Positions 51,348 to 60,674 are shown, counted from the first letter of the stretch. The stretch: DNA of 64,000 nt from Candidatus Obscuribacterales bacterium (GCA_020634035.1 JACKCM010000007.1:310001-374000); one strand, 5' to 3'. Notes: generated by a model not told the origin, from the sequence alone. A program made the numbers and translations.

Positions 51348-52851
51348 AAGCAGCGACGGCAGCGATCATGAAAAATATTACAGCAGCCAGACCGGCGGTT
51401 CCTTTTGAAAGTCCATCCGGTATTACTTTTGCTACCCCTAAAAATAAGATGCCTAGAAAAGCATAGAAGAGCGTCAGTCTGTATTTGAGCAAGGGGGCAA
51501 GTCCTGCCATGCTCTGGTCTATTATCGAAACTCTGGAGGCTCCTTTTATGGCTGCGCCTATCGGGGTGGTTCTTTTCTCTGTGATACCACCGGTGGAGAT
51601 CAATAAATAGGTCCCGTTACTGGCATCGGTAATCAGTCGTCCGTAACGGTCGCATCCATGGATGATGAATTTCTCTTGAAAGGAGTTCTCTGTCTCGGCA
51701 GTTACATGCAAACAGTTTATTGTGCCTGGATAGAGGCTGGTTTCGTTGGTCCAGGTGCTGCCTGTACGCAACGCTGCAAGCAGCTGATTGATATTTTGGA
51801 AGCGCCTATCCGGAAGCTTGAGCTGCTGGACGACAGGATAATCTTCTCTCTGGGTAAAAGGATTTTTGTAGACGAACATCCTTTCGTTTTCCAGGCCTTC
51901 TTTAAAAGATTCGGGATATTGCTTTTGCTCTTCATAAAGACGGTTAGCCACAGAGATGATGTTTTTCATCATGGCTATCTGTTCCATCTCTTCGCTGCCA
52001 GAGCCGTAGAGAGTAAAATCACCCATGCCGTCTATGCCCTGGGGGGTTTTGTAAATCCAGAACTCCCGGCTGGTTATCGGCGTGAGCAGCAGGCTGCCTA
52101 TATTGCCTGCGGGATTGCTGTAAAAGCTGGTAGGTAGCTCCAGGGTCTTATCGGCGATTTCGAAGGCGGCCACTCCGCCTTTGCCGAAATCGAGGCTGAT
52201 ACCGCCGTCGGCAGAATAGTAATTCTGCCGGGCGAGAGCTTTGACCGCATCGGCTCGCCCTTTCTCTAAATACTGGAGAGCAAAAAGCGCACCGAAAATA
52301 GTGCCGCCTAGTCCAAGGACGATAATCATGCAGACAAGGCGCTTCAAGCGCTTGCCCATGATACTGAAAAGAGAATTGACCGGCTCGGTTATCTTGCCGA
52401 TCATTGTTTGAGCACCGGGAAGCTCTATCTTCTCTTCTTCTTCCTCGAGCAATTCTTCCTGGTCGCCGCGCAGCTTTTTGACACTGGATGCCACGGTTTT
52501 CTGCTCGGCGTCCTTGGCCATCTGCATGATCTCTTTGGCCAGTTCGTGCTTGCCCAGGGTGTTGCAGAGGGTATAGATGTTGTTTATCGTTCTGGAAGAT
52601 TCGGCATGCCTTATTCCAAATGTGTTGATCTGGGCATCGAGTAAGTCGAGAGAGACGTTCAGGGCTCGGTTATATTCACCCTTCTCCGAGGCGATACTGA
52701 TCAAGCTTTTGTAAGCCAGATGGGATTGATTGTGCTGGTTGCCCAGTTGTTGAATGGTTAGTTTAAACAGCTCTTCCGCCCGATCCAGATCACCAGCTTC
52801 CAGGCACTCTATAGCCCTAGTAAAATAACTGGCATCTGCTTGATCGGACAT
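51325..52851 (-). CDS. TPR protein with three membrane segments
   Basis: 508 residues. The N-terminal 130 residues hold TPR-type helices (AIECLEAGDLDRAEELFKLT, KGEYNRALNVSLDLLDAQI). A Glu-rich linker (EELLEEEEEKIELPG) and a membrane helix follow (about 172-192, LVCMIIVLGLGGTIFGALFA). The next 250 residues are extracytoplasmic with Gly/aromatic strands. Two more helices close the protein (TLFYAFLGILFLGVAKVI and GTAGLAAVIFFMIAAVAAFI). The layout suggests a sensor or scaffold bridging cytoplasm and envelope. The 3' end overlaps the SDR gene tail-to-tail. No family recognised beyond TPR. Confidence 0.75.
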   Translation of the reverse strand: MSDQADASYFTRAIECLEAGDLDRAEELFKLTIQQLGNQHNQSHLAYKSLISIASEKGEYNRALNVSLDLLDAQINTFGIRHAESSRTINNIYTLCNTLGKHELAKEIMQMAKDAEQKTVASSVKKLRGDQEELLEEEEEKIELPGAQTMIGKITEPVNSLFSIMGKRLKRLVCMIIVLGLGGTIFGALFALQYLEKGRADAVKALARQNYYSADGGISLDFGKGGVAAFEIADKTLELPTSFYSNPAGNIGSLLLTPITSREFWIYKTPQGIDGMGDFTLYGSGSEEMEQIAMMKNIISVANRLYEEQKQYPESFKEGLENERMFVYKNPFTQREDYPVVQQLKLPDRRFQNINQLLAALRTGSTWTNETSLYPGTINCLHVTAETENSFQEKFIIHGCDRYGRLITDASNGTYLLISTGGITEKRTTPIGAAIKGASRVSIIDQSMAGLAPLLKYRLTLFYAFLGILFLGVAKVIPDGLSKGTAGLAAVIFFMIAAVAAFIWYLPI

Positions 52852-52904
52852 GGTGTTCTGGCGTCTCTGGCCGGGATAAATGCAATATTAGTATTCTGGA
52901 TTAT

Positions 52905-53735
52905 TTATAGCAAAACTTCCAGGCTGTCACCAATAGCTATGTTATCAAGACCCAGGTGAATTGCGTTTTGACCGAACATGGTCTTGTTTCCCTGCAATCT
53001 CAGCCGAGCCAGGGTCTTGAGCGGCTCTCCCCCTTTGTGACCGGTCTCCTGTTCTATCGTTGTGATCACACAACGAGCACAGGGTTCGACAACATCTATT
53101 CTGGTTTTGCCGATTATTATCTGTCGCCAGTTGTCTTCGGCATATGGTCCGCATCCTCTCACCACGATATTGGGGCGAAAACGATTCATCGAGACCGGAG
53201 TTTCCAGCTCTTTATTGAGGGCGTTCAAAGATGCTTCGCTGATGATCAAAAGCGGATAGACATCCTGAAAGTTGACGGTACTTTCAGGATAATTCCGGCC
53301 GGCTTTACCCACGGCTCTTTTTTCTGCCGAATGCATTTTTCTGAGCCTGACCGGGCGCTCTAAATATTCGCTCAGCCACAAAGCTGCCTCTTCACCCTGG
53401 TCTGAGGCTTTACAAAGATCCCCCCAGACCTCTGCGTTTTGAGAGCCATCGTCTTCCAGTGTCGGTATCATAATCGGTGACATCCCCGGCGCGCTCAAGT
53501 GAAGAATATAAGAGTCTGTTTCCTGACCTTCTTCTACCCGGGGTTCTATCAAAGCCATCTTAGAATCATCGCGCTGGGTCAGAACTTTTCCGTCTTTGTC
53601 CACCACCGCCCAGGCTCTGTCATGGACAAAACCGCGCTTGTCGAAAGAGGCCGTTTCTAAAGAGACGGCCTTGCAGGATTTCACCGGATAGACATAAAGC
53701 TGGGAGACAGTGATATCAGAATCAGGGTGTGGCAT
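52905..53735 (-). CDS. MOSC-domain molybdenum-cofactor sulfurase-like oxidoreductase
   Basis: 276 residues. The N-terminal MOSC beta-barrel (VSQLYVYPVKSCKAVSLETA, RGFVHDRAWAVVDKDGKVLT) is followed by the MOSC domain with NRFRPNIVVRG and the cofactor cysteine Cys222 in EPCARCVITTIE. It lacks the C-terminal 2Fe-2S domain of YcbX, so it resembles mARC-type enzymes, which reduce N-hydroxylated compounds using Moco. The gene starts 14 bases inside the preceding membrane-protein gene and ends a run of four minus-strand genes. The electron donor is not obvious. Confidence 0.93.
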   Translation of the reverse strand: MPHPDSDITVSQLYVYPVKSCKAVSLETASFDKRGFVHDRAWAVVDKDGKVLTQRDDSKMALIEPRVEEGQETDSYILHLSAPGMSPIMIPTLEDDGSQNAEVWGDLCKASDQGEEAALWLSEYLERPVRLRKMHSAEKRAVGKAGRNYPESTVNFQDVYPLLIISEASLNALNKELETPVSMNRFRPNIVVRGCGPYAEDNWRQIIIGKTRIDVVEPCARCVITTIEQETGHKGGEPLKTLARLRLQGNKTMFGQNAIHLGLDNIAIGDSLEVLL

Positions 53736-55044
53736 CGAATCTCTTTTCCAGGTCGTCTTTGTATTTTTGATCCATGTGATCTTTTCTTGTATCGTAGATG
53801 GCGTTATCGTCGGTGAGAATGCGGCGATCCATCTTCATAGCCTGGGCTTCGCCCAGTTTTTGCAACAGTTGATCCGGAGGAGTCTCAAGCAGGGCAGCGT
53901 TTCTGGCGCGCTTTTCGTTGCGGTTTTCGATTTTGACATTGAGTTTTGTCTGAATCAGATAACGCACCGCCGGTACCACCAGAAAGAGTGCGCCATAGGT
54001 AAGCAGCACCAGAATAAGAGGCAAGAAATCATGCATGGGGTTGATCAATCGTCTGCCCGCTTCTGAAAAGTAAAACGGATTCGCGGCGGTGAAAAGCAAA
54101 AAGAAGCTGCCGCAAAAATTGAGCCCCCCTAACATATAAACCGGGACAAGACCTCCCTCTTCTACATTTGAGAACTTCCACTTCCATTCATTGAGATAAG
54201 AAGGCAGCGTCGAGAGTTCGCTATCCAGGGTGGTTACGGTAAGCGATGGAAAAGCATAGACGATATTGCCGCTATCAGTCACTTCGGGGCGTCCGTCGAA
54301 GCGGGTCAGAACAGGCAAGACCGCGTCTTCATCATCAGGGTCCGCGCCGGTGTATGGAGCAAGCTGTTCTGCGGTGACTACACCGCCAGAGTTTTGAATT
54401 ACTTTTGCTACCATCGCCCATTTTCTCTCTTCGAGATTCTGGTTCGGGTTGCCGTCACCAAATAAAAAAGAGAAAACATTGAAGAGGAAGTTGCCCTGGT
54501 CCGGTCTTCTTATGGTGGGCTCCTCGAGCCGGTATCGGCTGCGATAGGCCGAGGCTGTGCCCCAGTACATCAGATCGCGCAATATAAGATAGTCGAAAAA
54601 ACTGAAGTGAAAACCACCGCCATGACCGCCGAAGAGCCCGTCTCCGTGGCTGTCGTTAGAGCCTCCTCGCTGGGAGATGATGATGAAGAAAAAGACGATC
54701 AGAACCGAGACGACTATCAAAGAGACTATGAGCATGATCCCGAACGATATTCGCACCAGGAAAAAGAGAATAGAGAGCGCTTTGCTCCCGATTCGGTCCA
54801 TTACCCTTCTTATGCCCTGGGCCATATAGGCCCCTTCTATATTAGGGTTGAATTTGTAAGCGATATCGCCCTGTTCACTGACTTGTAAATGGGCATTAGT
54901 ATCGGTGGCTATTTTATTCAGCTCGGAGGTAACATGCAGAATCGGCAGTCCGGTCTTTGCCGCCACATCCGAAGGCGTGACCTTCAACTTAAGGTCGTTT
55001 ATCGCCTTGATTATTTGTTGTCGTTCTCTAGTCTGGGTAGCCAT
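53722..55044 (-). CDS. Membrane protein with two winged-helix-like domains
   Basis: 440 residues. An N-terminal winged-helix-like domain (about 5-66: QQIIKAINDLKLKVTPSDVA, AKTGLPILHVTSELNKIA) precedes a membrane region (about 88-124) and a Gly/His-rich loop (SHGDGLFGGHGGGFHF). A second winged-helix-like unit (about 208-275: MVAKVIQNSGGVVTAEQLAP) and two more helices near the C-terminus follow. The architecture suggests a membrane-tethered adaptor or regulator. It sits between an OPT transporter (1-base gap) and a MOSC enzyme (14-base overlap), so the three are surely co-translated. I cannot name the family. Confidence 0.75.
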   Translation of the reverse strand: MATQTRERQQIIKAINDLKLKVTPSDVAAKTGLPILHVTSELNKIATDTNAHLQVSEQGDIAYKFNPNIEGAYMAQGIRRVMDRIGSKALSILFFLVRISFGIMLIVSLIVVSVLIVFFFIIISQRGGSNDSHGDGLFGGHGGGFHFSFFDYLILRDLMYWGTASAYRSRYRLEEPTIRRPDQGNFLFNVFSFLFGDGNPNQNLEERKWAMVAKVIQNSGGVVTAEQLAPYTGADPDDEDAVLPVLTRFDGRPEVTDSGNIVYAFPSLTVTTLDSELSTLPSYLNEWKWKFSNVEEGGLVPVYMLGGLNFCGSFFLLFTAANPFYFSEAGRRLINPMHDFLPLILVLLTYGALFLVVPAVRYLIQTKLNVKIENRNEKRARNAALLETPPDQLLQKLGEAQAMKMDRRILTDDNAIYDTRKDHMDQKYKDDLEKRFDATP

Positions 55045-55045
55045 G

Positions 55046-56932
55046 TCAAAATTTGCCGAGTGCTTCTGCTGCTGTAATCATAGCAATAATTGCACACATT
55101 AGAGACTCACCGGCCACTGCTCCGGAAGCCACCGGTATTACATAAACAGCAGCGTTTTGCTCATTGAGCTTGCCCCAGAGCCAGGCGATGACAGCACCTA
55201 CGAAGAAAGAGAAACAATTCGCAAAATAGACCACCCAGGCAAGACCCAGCCCCATGGCTGAAGGGACATATTTTTTGTATTTTGCCGGTGCATAATAGTC
55301 GACTATGGCAAGGGTAATGCCGATGGCGGCGCCTATTAAGATGCCAATTTGAGCGGTATGGGGAATATAATCCAGACCCTTAGAAAGTGCCTCGGCCACG
55401 GCTTTCCACATGAGAGCCGCCGGGGGATTGAATTTATCCAGGGCTTCTTTGTCGGGAATCATCATGAACCAGGCCGGCACCACGGCAAGGGTGCCGAAAA
55501 AGATACCGATGAACTGGGCGATGAACTGTTTGCGAGCGTTGGCGCCCAGCAAATAGCCTGATTTGAGATCGGTCAGTAAGTCGGCAGAGCTGCTGGCCAC
55601 ATTGGCGGTAACCGAAGCTGCCATCAGGTTGGTGGTAATGTTCGATGGAGCGAGGAAGGCATAGGTGAGCTGGGTGATTTTGCCCATGGCGCCTATAGGC
55701 GTGATATTGGTCTCTCCGGTGGCACGGCAGGCAACGAGAGCGAGCAAGAAGCTCATCACCACTGAGAGCAAGCCCAGGGGCGGAGAAATTGAAAATGCGA
55801 TCCACTGTAAAAAGACCATCAAAAGTGTCAGCGGAATCAAGCCTATCAAAAGCCATTTTGCCGGGACTTCAATATCTTTGAGGGGATCGGCACCGCCTTC
55901 TTCTGCCCCTTGCTGAGCGGCTTTCTTCACCGAAGAGAAGGCTTTTAGAATAGTCTTCCACTGTATGGCAAAGGCTGTCAGACCGGATGCCACCATTATC
56001 GATGTGCCTGTCCATAGTGACCAGCGCAAAAGCTCGCCCGGGGCTTTTATATCGCCGGCTTCTATAATTCTGGGGCCGATAACAAGATACAGAAGCAATG
56101 CGCCGACCAGCATAGAAGCCGAGACCCTGAGACCGACGATCATGCCGGCTCCAATCAGAAGCACACTGGGTTCGAAGCCGAATCCTGGCAGCTGGCTCAG
56201 TTGTACTGTGCCTGTCTTGCCCGCAAACGGTATCAACTCTGGCAGTTTCAGATGTAGTTCGGTTATCCATTTGAAGTGACCTTTACCCAGAAGACCTACT
56301 ACGGCACCTATACCCAGGGAGCTCACCAGGGCATAAGCTTGATGAATAGCTTGCTTGCTCTGACCATAGAGGCTGCGCAGAGTCTGGGCGGCGGCGATGC
56401 CGTCGGGGAAGGGGAGCTGTTCTCTGTTTATCATCTGGCGTTTCATCGGCACTGCCAGAAAGACCCCCAGGGCTGCCGTTATAAGTGTCCAGGGCAAGAC
56501 TATTTCCCAGCCGATGTGGACTTTGTTTATAAGGAGAAGGGCCGCAAAAGCTGTTCCTATGGTGGCCCCTGTCGAGTAGCCCGCTGCAGAAGCGGTGGAC
56601 TGCATGCAGTTGTTTTCGAGAATACTCATCTGGCTCAGTTTGTTGCCCGAGAGCACCCGGACGAATCGCCAGATCACGAAAGACAAGACACAGGCAGTGA
56701 TCGCCACTCCGAAAGACCATCCTAATTTCAGGGTGGTATAGAGGTTGGAAATAGACATGAGCGAGCCGATAAAGCCTCCCATGAGCACAGCCCTTAGTGT
56801 AAGCTGCGGTACGCTGTCGCCCTGGTAGGTCTCTTCGAGCCAGCGCTTTTGCACCAGGTCATGATATTCGGGAGAGTCAGCCTTCAACTCACCGCCTGTG
56901 GTATCTGCTTCGATGGTCTCTTTTTCGGTCAT
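55046..56932 (-). CDS. OPT-family oligopeptide transporter
   Basis: 628 residues with about 15 membrane helices. The N-terminal QLTLRAVLMGGFIGSLMSIS and YTTLKLGWSFG, the central NREQLPFPDGIAAAQTLRSL and late SSSADLLTDLKSGYLLGANA are characteristic of prokaryotic OPT/YSL transporters. It imports small peptides or metal-chelate compounds with protons. Preceded by glutamate dehydrogenase (19-base gap) and followed with 1 base spacing by the winged-helix membrane protein. With GdhA, peptide uptake feeding glutamate catabolism is a reasonable inference. Confidence 0.95.
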   Translation of the reverse strand: MTEKETIEADTTGGELKADSPEYHDLVQKRWLEETYQGDSVPQLTLRAVLMGGFIGSLMSISNLYTTLKLGWSFGVAITACVLSFVIWRFVRVLSGNKLSQMSILENNCMQSTASAAGYSTGATIGTAFAALLLINKVHIGWEIVLPWTLITAALGVFLAVPMKRQMINREQLPFPDGIAAAQTLRSLYGQSKQAIHQAYALVSSLGIGAVVGLLGKGHFKWITELHLKLPELIPFAGKTGTVQLSQLPGFGFEPSVLLIGAGMIVGLRVSASMLVGALLLYLVIGPRIIEAGDIKAPGELLRWSLWTGTSIMVASGLTAFAIQWKTILKAFSSVKKAAQQGAEEGGADPLKDIEVPAKWLLIGLIPLTLLMVFLQWIAFSISPPLGLLSVVMSFLLALVACRATGETNITPIGAMGKITQLTYAFLAPSNITTNLMAASVTANVASSSADLLTDLKSGYLLGANARKQFIAQFIGIFFGTLAVVPAWFMMIPDKEALDKFNPPAALMWKAVAEALSKGLDYIPHTAQIGILIGAAIGITLAIVDYYAPAKYKKYVPSAMGLGLAWVVYFANCFSFFVGAVIAWLWGKLNEQNAAVYVIPVASGAVAGESLMCAIIAMITAAEALGKF

Positions 56933-56951
56933 CTGTAAATTCCGTTTCTAA

Positions 56952-58208
56952 TCAGCGAATCATGCAGAAGCTCTCGTTCTCCAGACCCCTAAGTGCAGTG
57001 GCTCTTGCGACCCTCGAGATGGCCAGCTGAAATGCTGCCGTTCTCAGGTCACAGTTGGTTGTTTTGGCAGTCTGGACTATCTCGCTATAAGCGTCCAGCA
57101 TTATGGTTTTGAGCTCTTCGTTCACTCTTTTCAGATTCCAGCGGAATTGTTGAATGTTCTGAACCCATTCGAAATAGCTGACCACAACACCGCCGGCGTT
57201 GACGAAAATATCCGGCAGCAGAATGATGCCTTTCTTGATGAAGTATTCATCGGCTTCCGGGGTGGTGGGACCGTTGGCTGCTTCGATAATATATTTCGCT
57301 TTGATTTCGCTTGCTACTTCTCTGGTCAGAACGCCACCGAGGGCAGCGGGTATAAGAACATCGCAATCCACGGTGAGAAGCTGATCTCGTTTCATAGCTT
57401 CAGCGCCTTCGTAACCACATATGGTTCCGGCGGATTGAGTGTGCAACATCAGTGACTCAATATCGATACCATCTTTGCTATAGATGGCTCCACCGGCATC
57501 GGAGATGGCGACGATTTTACCGCCGGCCTGGCTGATGAATTTTGCAGCGTATGAGCCCACGTTGCCGAAGCCCTGGATGGCGAATCTCAGGTCGGAAAGG
57601 GCTCTGCCTTCGTCTTTCATCAGCGCTTCGATGGCATAGAACACACCCTGACCGGTGGCGGCTTCTCTTCCTTCTGAGCCGCCCAGCTCTAGTGGTTTAC
57701 CGGTTACCACAGCCGGGGTCCAGCCATGATATTTCGAGAACTGGTCAACGATCCATGCCATGGTCTGGGCATTGGATCCCATATCCGGTGCCGGAATATC
57801 GAGCTGCGGTCCGATCACATCGTGAATTTCATCGACAAATGCTCGGGTTATTTTCTGAAGTTCCTGGTGCGATAGCTGTCCTGGATCGCAGGAGATACCG
57901 CCCTTTGCTCCACCATAGGGGATGTTGACCACGGCTGTTTTCCAGGTCATCAGCGATGCCAGAGAGTTGACCTCGTCGGGGTCGACTTCAGGGTGATAGC
58001 GAAGACCGCCTTTCATCGGACCACGGGCGGAGTCGTGTTGTACTCTGAATCCTGTGTAGGTTGCCATCTCGCCGCTATCGAGTTCGATGATGCACTCTAC
58101 CTTCACTTCCCTTCTCGGAGTGATAAGCACTTTTTCGAGCTGGGATTCGATACCCAGTTCTTTCGAGGCTCTCTGAAAGTAATACTTGGTTGTTTCCGTG
58201 GCTGACAT
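56952..58208 (-). CDS. gdhA: Glutamate dehydrogenase (Glu/Leu/Phe/Val family)
   Basis: 418 residues, typical of hexameric NAD(P)-dependent GDH. It interconverts glutamate and 2-oxoglutarate plus ammonia. Substrate-binding Lys66 is in GPMKGGLRYHPEVDPDEV and Lys90 in MTWKTAVVN; catalytic Lys102 is in IPYGGAKGG. The coenzyme domain has FAIQGFGNVGSYAAKF. Family members with leucine or phenylalanine preference cannot be excluded by sequence alone, but the PYGGAKGG and PAPDMGS blocks fit GDH. The ribosome site GGAGA sits inside a possible leader hairpin (58212-58237). First gene of the OPT-winged helix-MOSC run. Confidence 0.95.
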   Translation of the reverse strand: MSATETTKYYFQRASKELGIESQLEKVLITPRREVKVECIIELDSGEMATYTGFRVQHDSARGPMKGGLRYHPEVDPDEVNSLASLMTWKTAVVNIPYGGAKGGISCDPGQLSHQELQKITRAFVDEIHDVIGPQLDIPAPDMGSNAQTMAWIVDQFSKYHGWTPAVVTGKPLELGGSEGREAATGQGVFYAIEALMKDEGRALSDLRFAIQGFGNVGSYAAKFISQAGGKIVAISDAGGAIYSKDGIDIESLMLHTQSAGTICGYEGAEAMKRDQLLTVDCDVLIPAALGGVLTREVASEIKAKYIIEAANGPTTPEADEYFIKKGIILLPDIFVNAGGVVVSYFEWVQNIQQFRWNLKRVNEELKTIMLDAYSEIVQTAKTTNCDLRTAAFQLAISRVARATALRGLENESFCMIR

Positions 58209-58211
58209 GAC

Positions 58212-58237
58212 TATCTCCGCATTACCAGTGGGAGATA
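58212..58237 (-). promoter_or_regulatory. Leader hairpin covering the gdhA ribosome site
   Basis: On the gdhA mRNA strand, TATCTCC pairs perfectly with GGAGATA across a 12-base loop, and the GGAGA is the apparent ribosome site just before the ATG at 58208. This arrangement could reduce translation unless opened. Seen directly; regulatory use is inferred. Confidence 0.45.
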
Positions 58238-58298
58238 ATAGGTTATCATCTTGAATAGTGATTGAGACTATATTTTAGAGACGAGATTTCGCTTGCGG

Positions 58299-58889
58299 CT
58301 AGCCGGCGAAAGAGCTGACCACCTGGGCGTTGACACGGAACATAGTGGCGGCCTGCTCCGGGCTTGCCACTTTTGAGTCTCTTGCCTTTTCAACTTCAGC
58401 CAGAATATATCTGACCCGGTCTTCCGGAGCCATGAAGGGCACTCGCAAAACCTTGATATTGCGCTCGGCATAGCATTTTTCGATCATACAGGTGATCTTC
58501 TCGGTAAATTCCAGATCTTCGCGGCGTACTTCATTGGCATCGAAGAATGGCAGCGGCTCGACCAGGAAAGCCAGATCGTATTGAGAAGGGTCGACCATAG
58601 AAAAGGTTGGAGGCACTGGCAGATCATCACAGCGATAGTAGGCTTCACCGTCAAAGGCGCCCCGGTCTAAGAATGTGATGCGATCGAATTCGAGCAGAGA
58701 AGATTCAGCTTCGAGCTGGCGGCGCAGGACTTCTGCCTGGAAGCGGGCTCTGTCGTCCCAGGGCAGGATCTTGCCCTCTTTGATCAACCTGGTGGCGATT
58801 TCATGGACGACCCGATAGCCTTTCTCCTCGAGAATCTTGACTATGGTGGTTTTTCCTACCGATGGTCCGCCCGTGATTACTACTCGCAT
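58299..58889 (-). CDS. Small AAA-type NTPase (NadR/Ttd14-like AAA_28)
   Basis: 196 residues. Walker A is GGPSVGKTT (7-15) close to the N-terminus. Walker B-like FLDRGAFDGEAYYR follows the signature of AAA_28 proteins, and the helical lid contains VRREDLEFTEKI. The family includes the NadR kinase domain and nucleotide-dependent regulators; the actual substrate is unknown. No partner enzyme is adjacent (90 bases from gdhA, same strand). Complete, with no unusual residues. Confidence 0.88.
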   Translation of the reverse strand: MRVVITGGPSVGKTTIVKILEEKGYRVVHEIATRLIKEGKILPWDDRARFQAEVLRRQLEAESSLLEFDRITFLDRGAFDGEAYYRCDDLPVPPTFSMVDPSQYDLAFLVEPLPFFDANEVRREDLEFTEKITCMIEKCYAERNIKVLRVPFMAPEDRVRYILAEVEKARDSKVASPEQAATMFRVNAQVVSSFAG

Positions 58890-59593
58890 TTGCTACCGCC
58901 GTTTTATATGGACTCCGTTCTCTTGAACCTAATGTATTTAATGATCAAGGATGCCGCAATGAAAATTCTTGCAATGTTCGGGCAAAATCCTCCTTCTTGC
59001 GGGCTGTGGGGGCGATAGCGAGATCGGCTTCGGCAGCGGGAAGACAAGCGGGATGGTTGTTTGCGGCATCGATGCAGACGCGAAAGATAATTAGCAAGGT
59101 TTTAGGATGTCAAGGTGTTTTCGTCTCAAAGGAGCCATGATCATCTTATTTGAACGATATTGGCAGATAGTGGCATATATGGTGCCGAGCCTTTGGTTCT
59201 CGTTAGCTTCCGGTCTTTGGCTGCCATTCTGTGAGGATGATTTACAGACCTTAACCAGAGAAGAATTAGTAGCATTAAAAGTTTGATCCTCTAGAACGCC
59301 CGTAAACCGGTTACTTTCAAGAAACCGTCGGCATTTCATTTTGCATGTTCTTTTTAGTTGCGACCTCAAAATTCGCCGGGGAAAAGGCTTCTCAGTTTGC
59401 CTGATTGAAGGTGAGACCCGTCTCATCCGATGCTCGGAGGAAAACACATTATTTGAGGATGCAAAGGGAAAAAAACATCACCTTTTAAATTGTTTGCTTC
59501 TCCAGATACTTGACTAGATACGTGATATAAAAGACTTGGCCCGTCGTCCGACCGGGCTTTTCGACAGTCGGTAATTACTGGGGGACCTTAGTT
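58890..59593. other. Long intergenic region with weak remnants
   Basis: 704 bases between the AAA ATPase and the desaturase. A plus-strand frame at 58969-59094 has a lipobox-like KILLLAGCGG but no ribosome site. A 49-residue frame at 59137-59286 may be a transposase remnant. An A/T-rich block at 59440-59545 precedes the desaturase and probably holds its promoter. No stable RNA gene is evident. Confidence 0.4.
59137..59286 (+). pseudogene. Possible transposase-like remnant
   Basis: A 49-residue frame preceded by AAAGGAG (2 bases away, too close for good translation). It ends CEDDLQTLTREELVAL, similar to the N-terminal helix of some IS66-type transposases, but stops immediately after. No inverted repeats are visible. 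Weak. Confidence 0.2.
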
Positions 59594-60649
59594 GTGGGAT
59601 TTTTGGGTAACACAGGTGACATCGGAATGACAGCTGTTTCCTTTGTTCTGTGGTTTCTAGCTTCCTTTCTCTATCACGGACTGGGAGTGACACTCGGCTA
59701 TCACCGATTGCTCACGCACAAGTCGTTGAAAGTGCCGACCTGGCTCAAATACATCATAGTCTCCGGCGGCTATTTCTGTTTCATGGGCGCACCCATTAAC
59801 TGGGTAGGCGTTCACCGACTTCACCACCAGAAGTCCGACCAGGATGGCGATCCCCATAGCCCTGTGCACGGATTCAAACACGCTTTATACGGATGGATGT
59901 TCACCATGGGTGAGCGCCAATCCGATGAAGAGCTGCAAAAGCAGGTCCCTGACCTGCTGCAAGACAAGCTCTTCTGTCTGCTCGGCACCGACCACAACCC
60001 ATCCCAGGCTGGTCTTTGTTTCACTCTTTGCATAGTGGCTCGCTTGATTCTTCTGGCTGTTCTTGGCTGGGTGCCCTTCGTGGCTAACGCCATCGCCTCT
60101 TTCATCGTTTTCTGGAGCCCTCAACTGGTCAACTCCTTCTGCCACATGCAGACCCATGGTTATCGTCTCTGGAAGACCCGGGACGAGAGCCGCAATGTCT
60201 GGTGGGTAGCCGTTCTCTCTTGCGGCGAAGGCTGGCACAACACTCACCACGCCGTGCCTCGCTGTGCCCGTCACGGCATGCTCTGGTGGGAGGTAGACAT
60301 CACCTATATCACCATCTGTATTCTCGAGAAACTTGGTCTTGCCACCGATGTGGTCAGACCGCAAAAGATGCCCACGGTTCAGGATATTCACCGCCATGGT
60401 GCCGTGGTTCCGGAAACCCTGGAAGAACAGCATCCTCCTAAACCGGCTAACACCGTTCCCAACAATCTCTGGAACGCAGCCGAAGTCACCTCGGTCGCCA
60501 AGGTTGCTGAGCATGCTCAGGGTGGAAGCTGCTGCGGTGGCCATGGAAACGGTAACGGCAATGGAAACGGCGCTGCCGGTTTATCTCATGCCTCCCATGC
60601 CTCCCATGCCAAAAGCTCCGTAGAGATTGAATCTATTACTGCCAAGTAA
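59594..60649 (+). CDS. Acyl-CoA/acyl-lipid delta-9-type fatty acid desaturase
   Basis: 351 residues from a GTG at 59594. It inserts a cis double bond into membrane fatty acyl chains using a di-iron centre. The three His boxes are complete: GYHRLLTH (His37, His42), HRLHH (74-78) and HNTHH (215-219), and WHNTHHAVP is family-typical. Membrane helices lie at about 14-34 and 52-72, and a pair near 142-180. The last 45 residues are an unusual Gly/Asn/His tail: SCCGGHGNGNGNGNG then three SHA units encoded by repeated CATGCCTCC. The tail might bind metal. Followed by a strong terminator. Confidence 0.95.
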   Translation: MGFLGNTGDIGMTAVSFVLWFLASFLYHGLGVTLGYHRLLTHKSLKVPTWLKYIIVSGGYFCFMGAPINWVGVHRLHHQKSDQDGDPHSPVHGFKHALYGWMFTMGERQSDEELQKQVPDLLQDKLFCLLGTDHNPSQAGLCFTLCIVARLILLAVLGWVPFVANAIASFIVFWSPQLVNSFCHMQTHGYRLWKTRDESRNVWWVAVLSCGEGWHNTHHAVPRCARHGMLWWEVDITYITICILEKLGLATDVVRPQKMPTVQDIHRHGAVVPETLEEQHPPKPANTVPNNLWNAAEVTSVAKVAEHAQGGSCCGGHGNGNGNGNGAAGLSHASHASHAKSSVEIESITAK

Positions 60650-60674
60650 AAGAGCTGGTTGATTCGATATATAG

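Noticed and set aside
59091..59447. 118-residue minus-strand frame upstream of the desaturase
   Set aside because: Very basic and Ser/Cys-rich with no hydrophobic core or motif; looks like chance openness.
60560..60625. Short tandem repeats that could suggest a CRISPR or satellite
   Set aside because: They encode the in-frame Gly/Asn and Ser-His-Ala tail of the desaturase; no spacer pattern.
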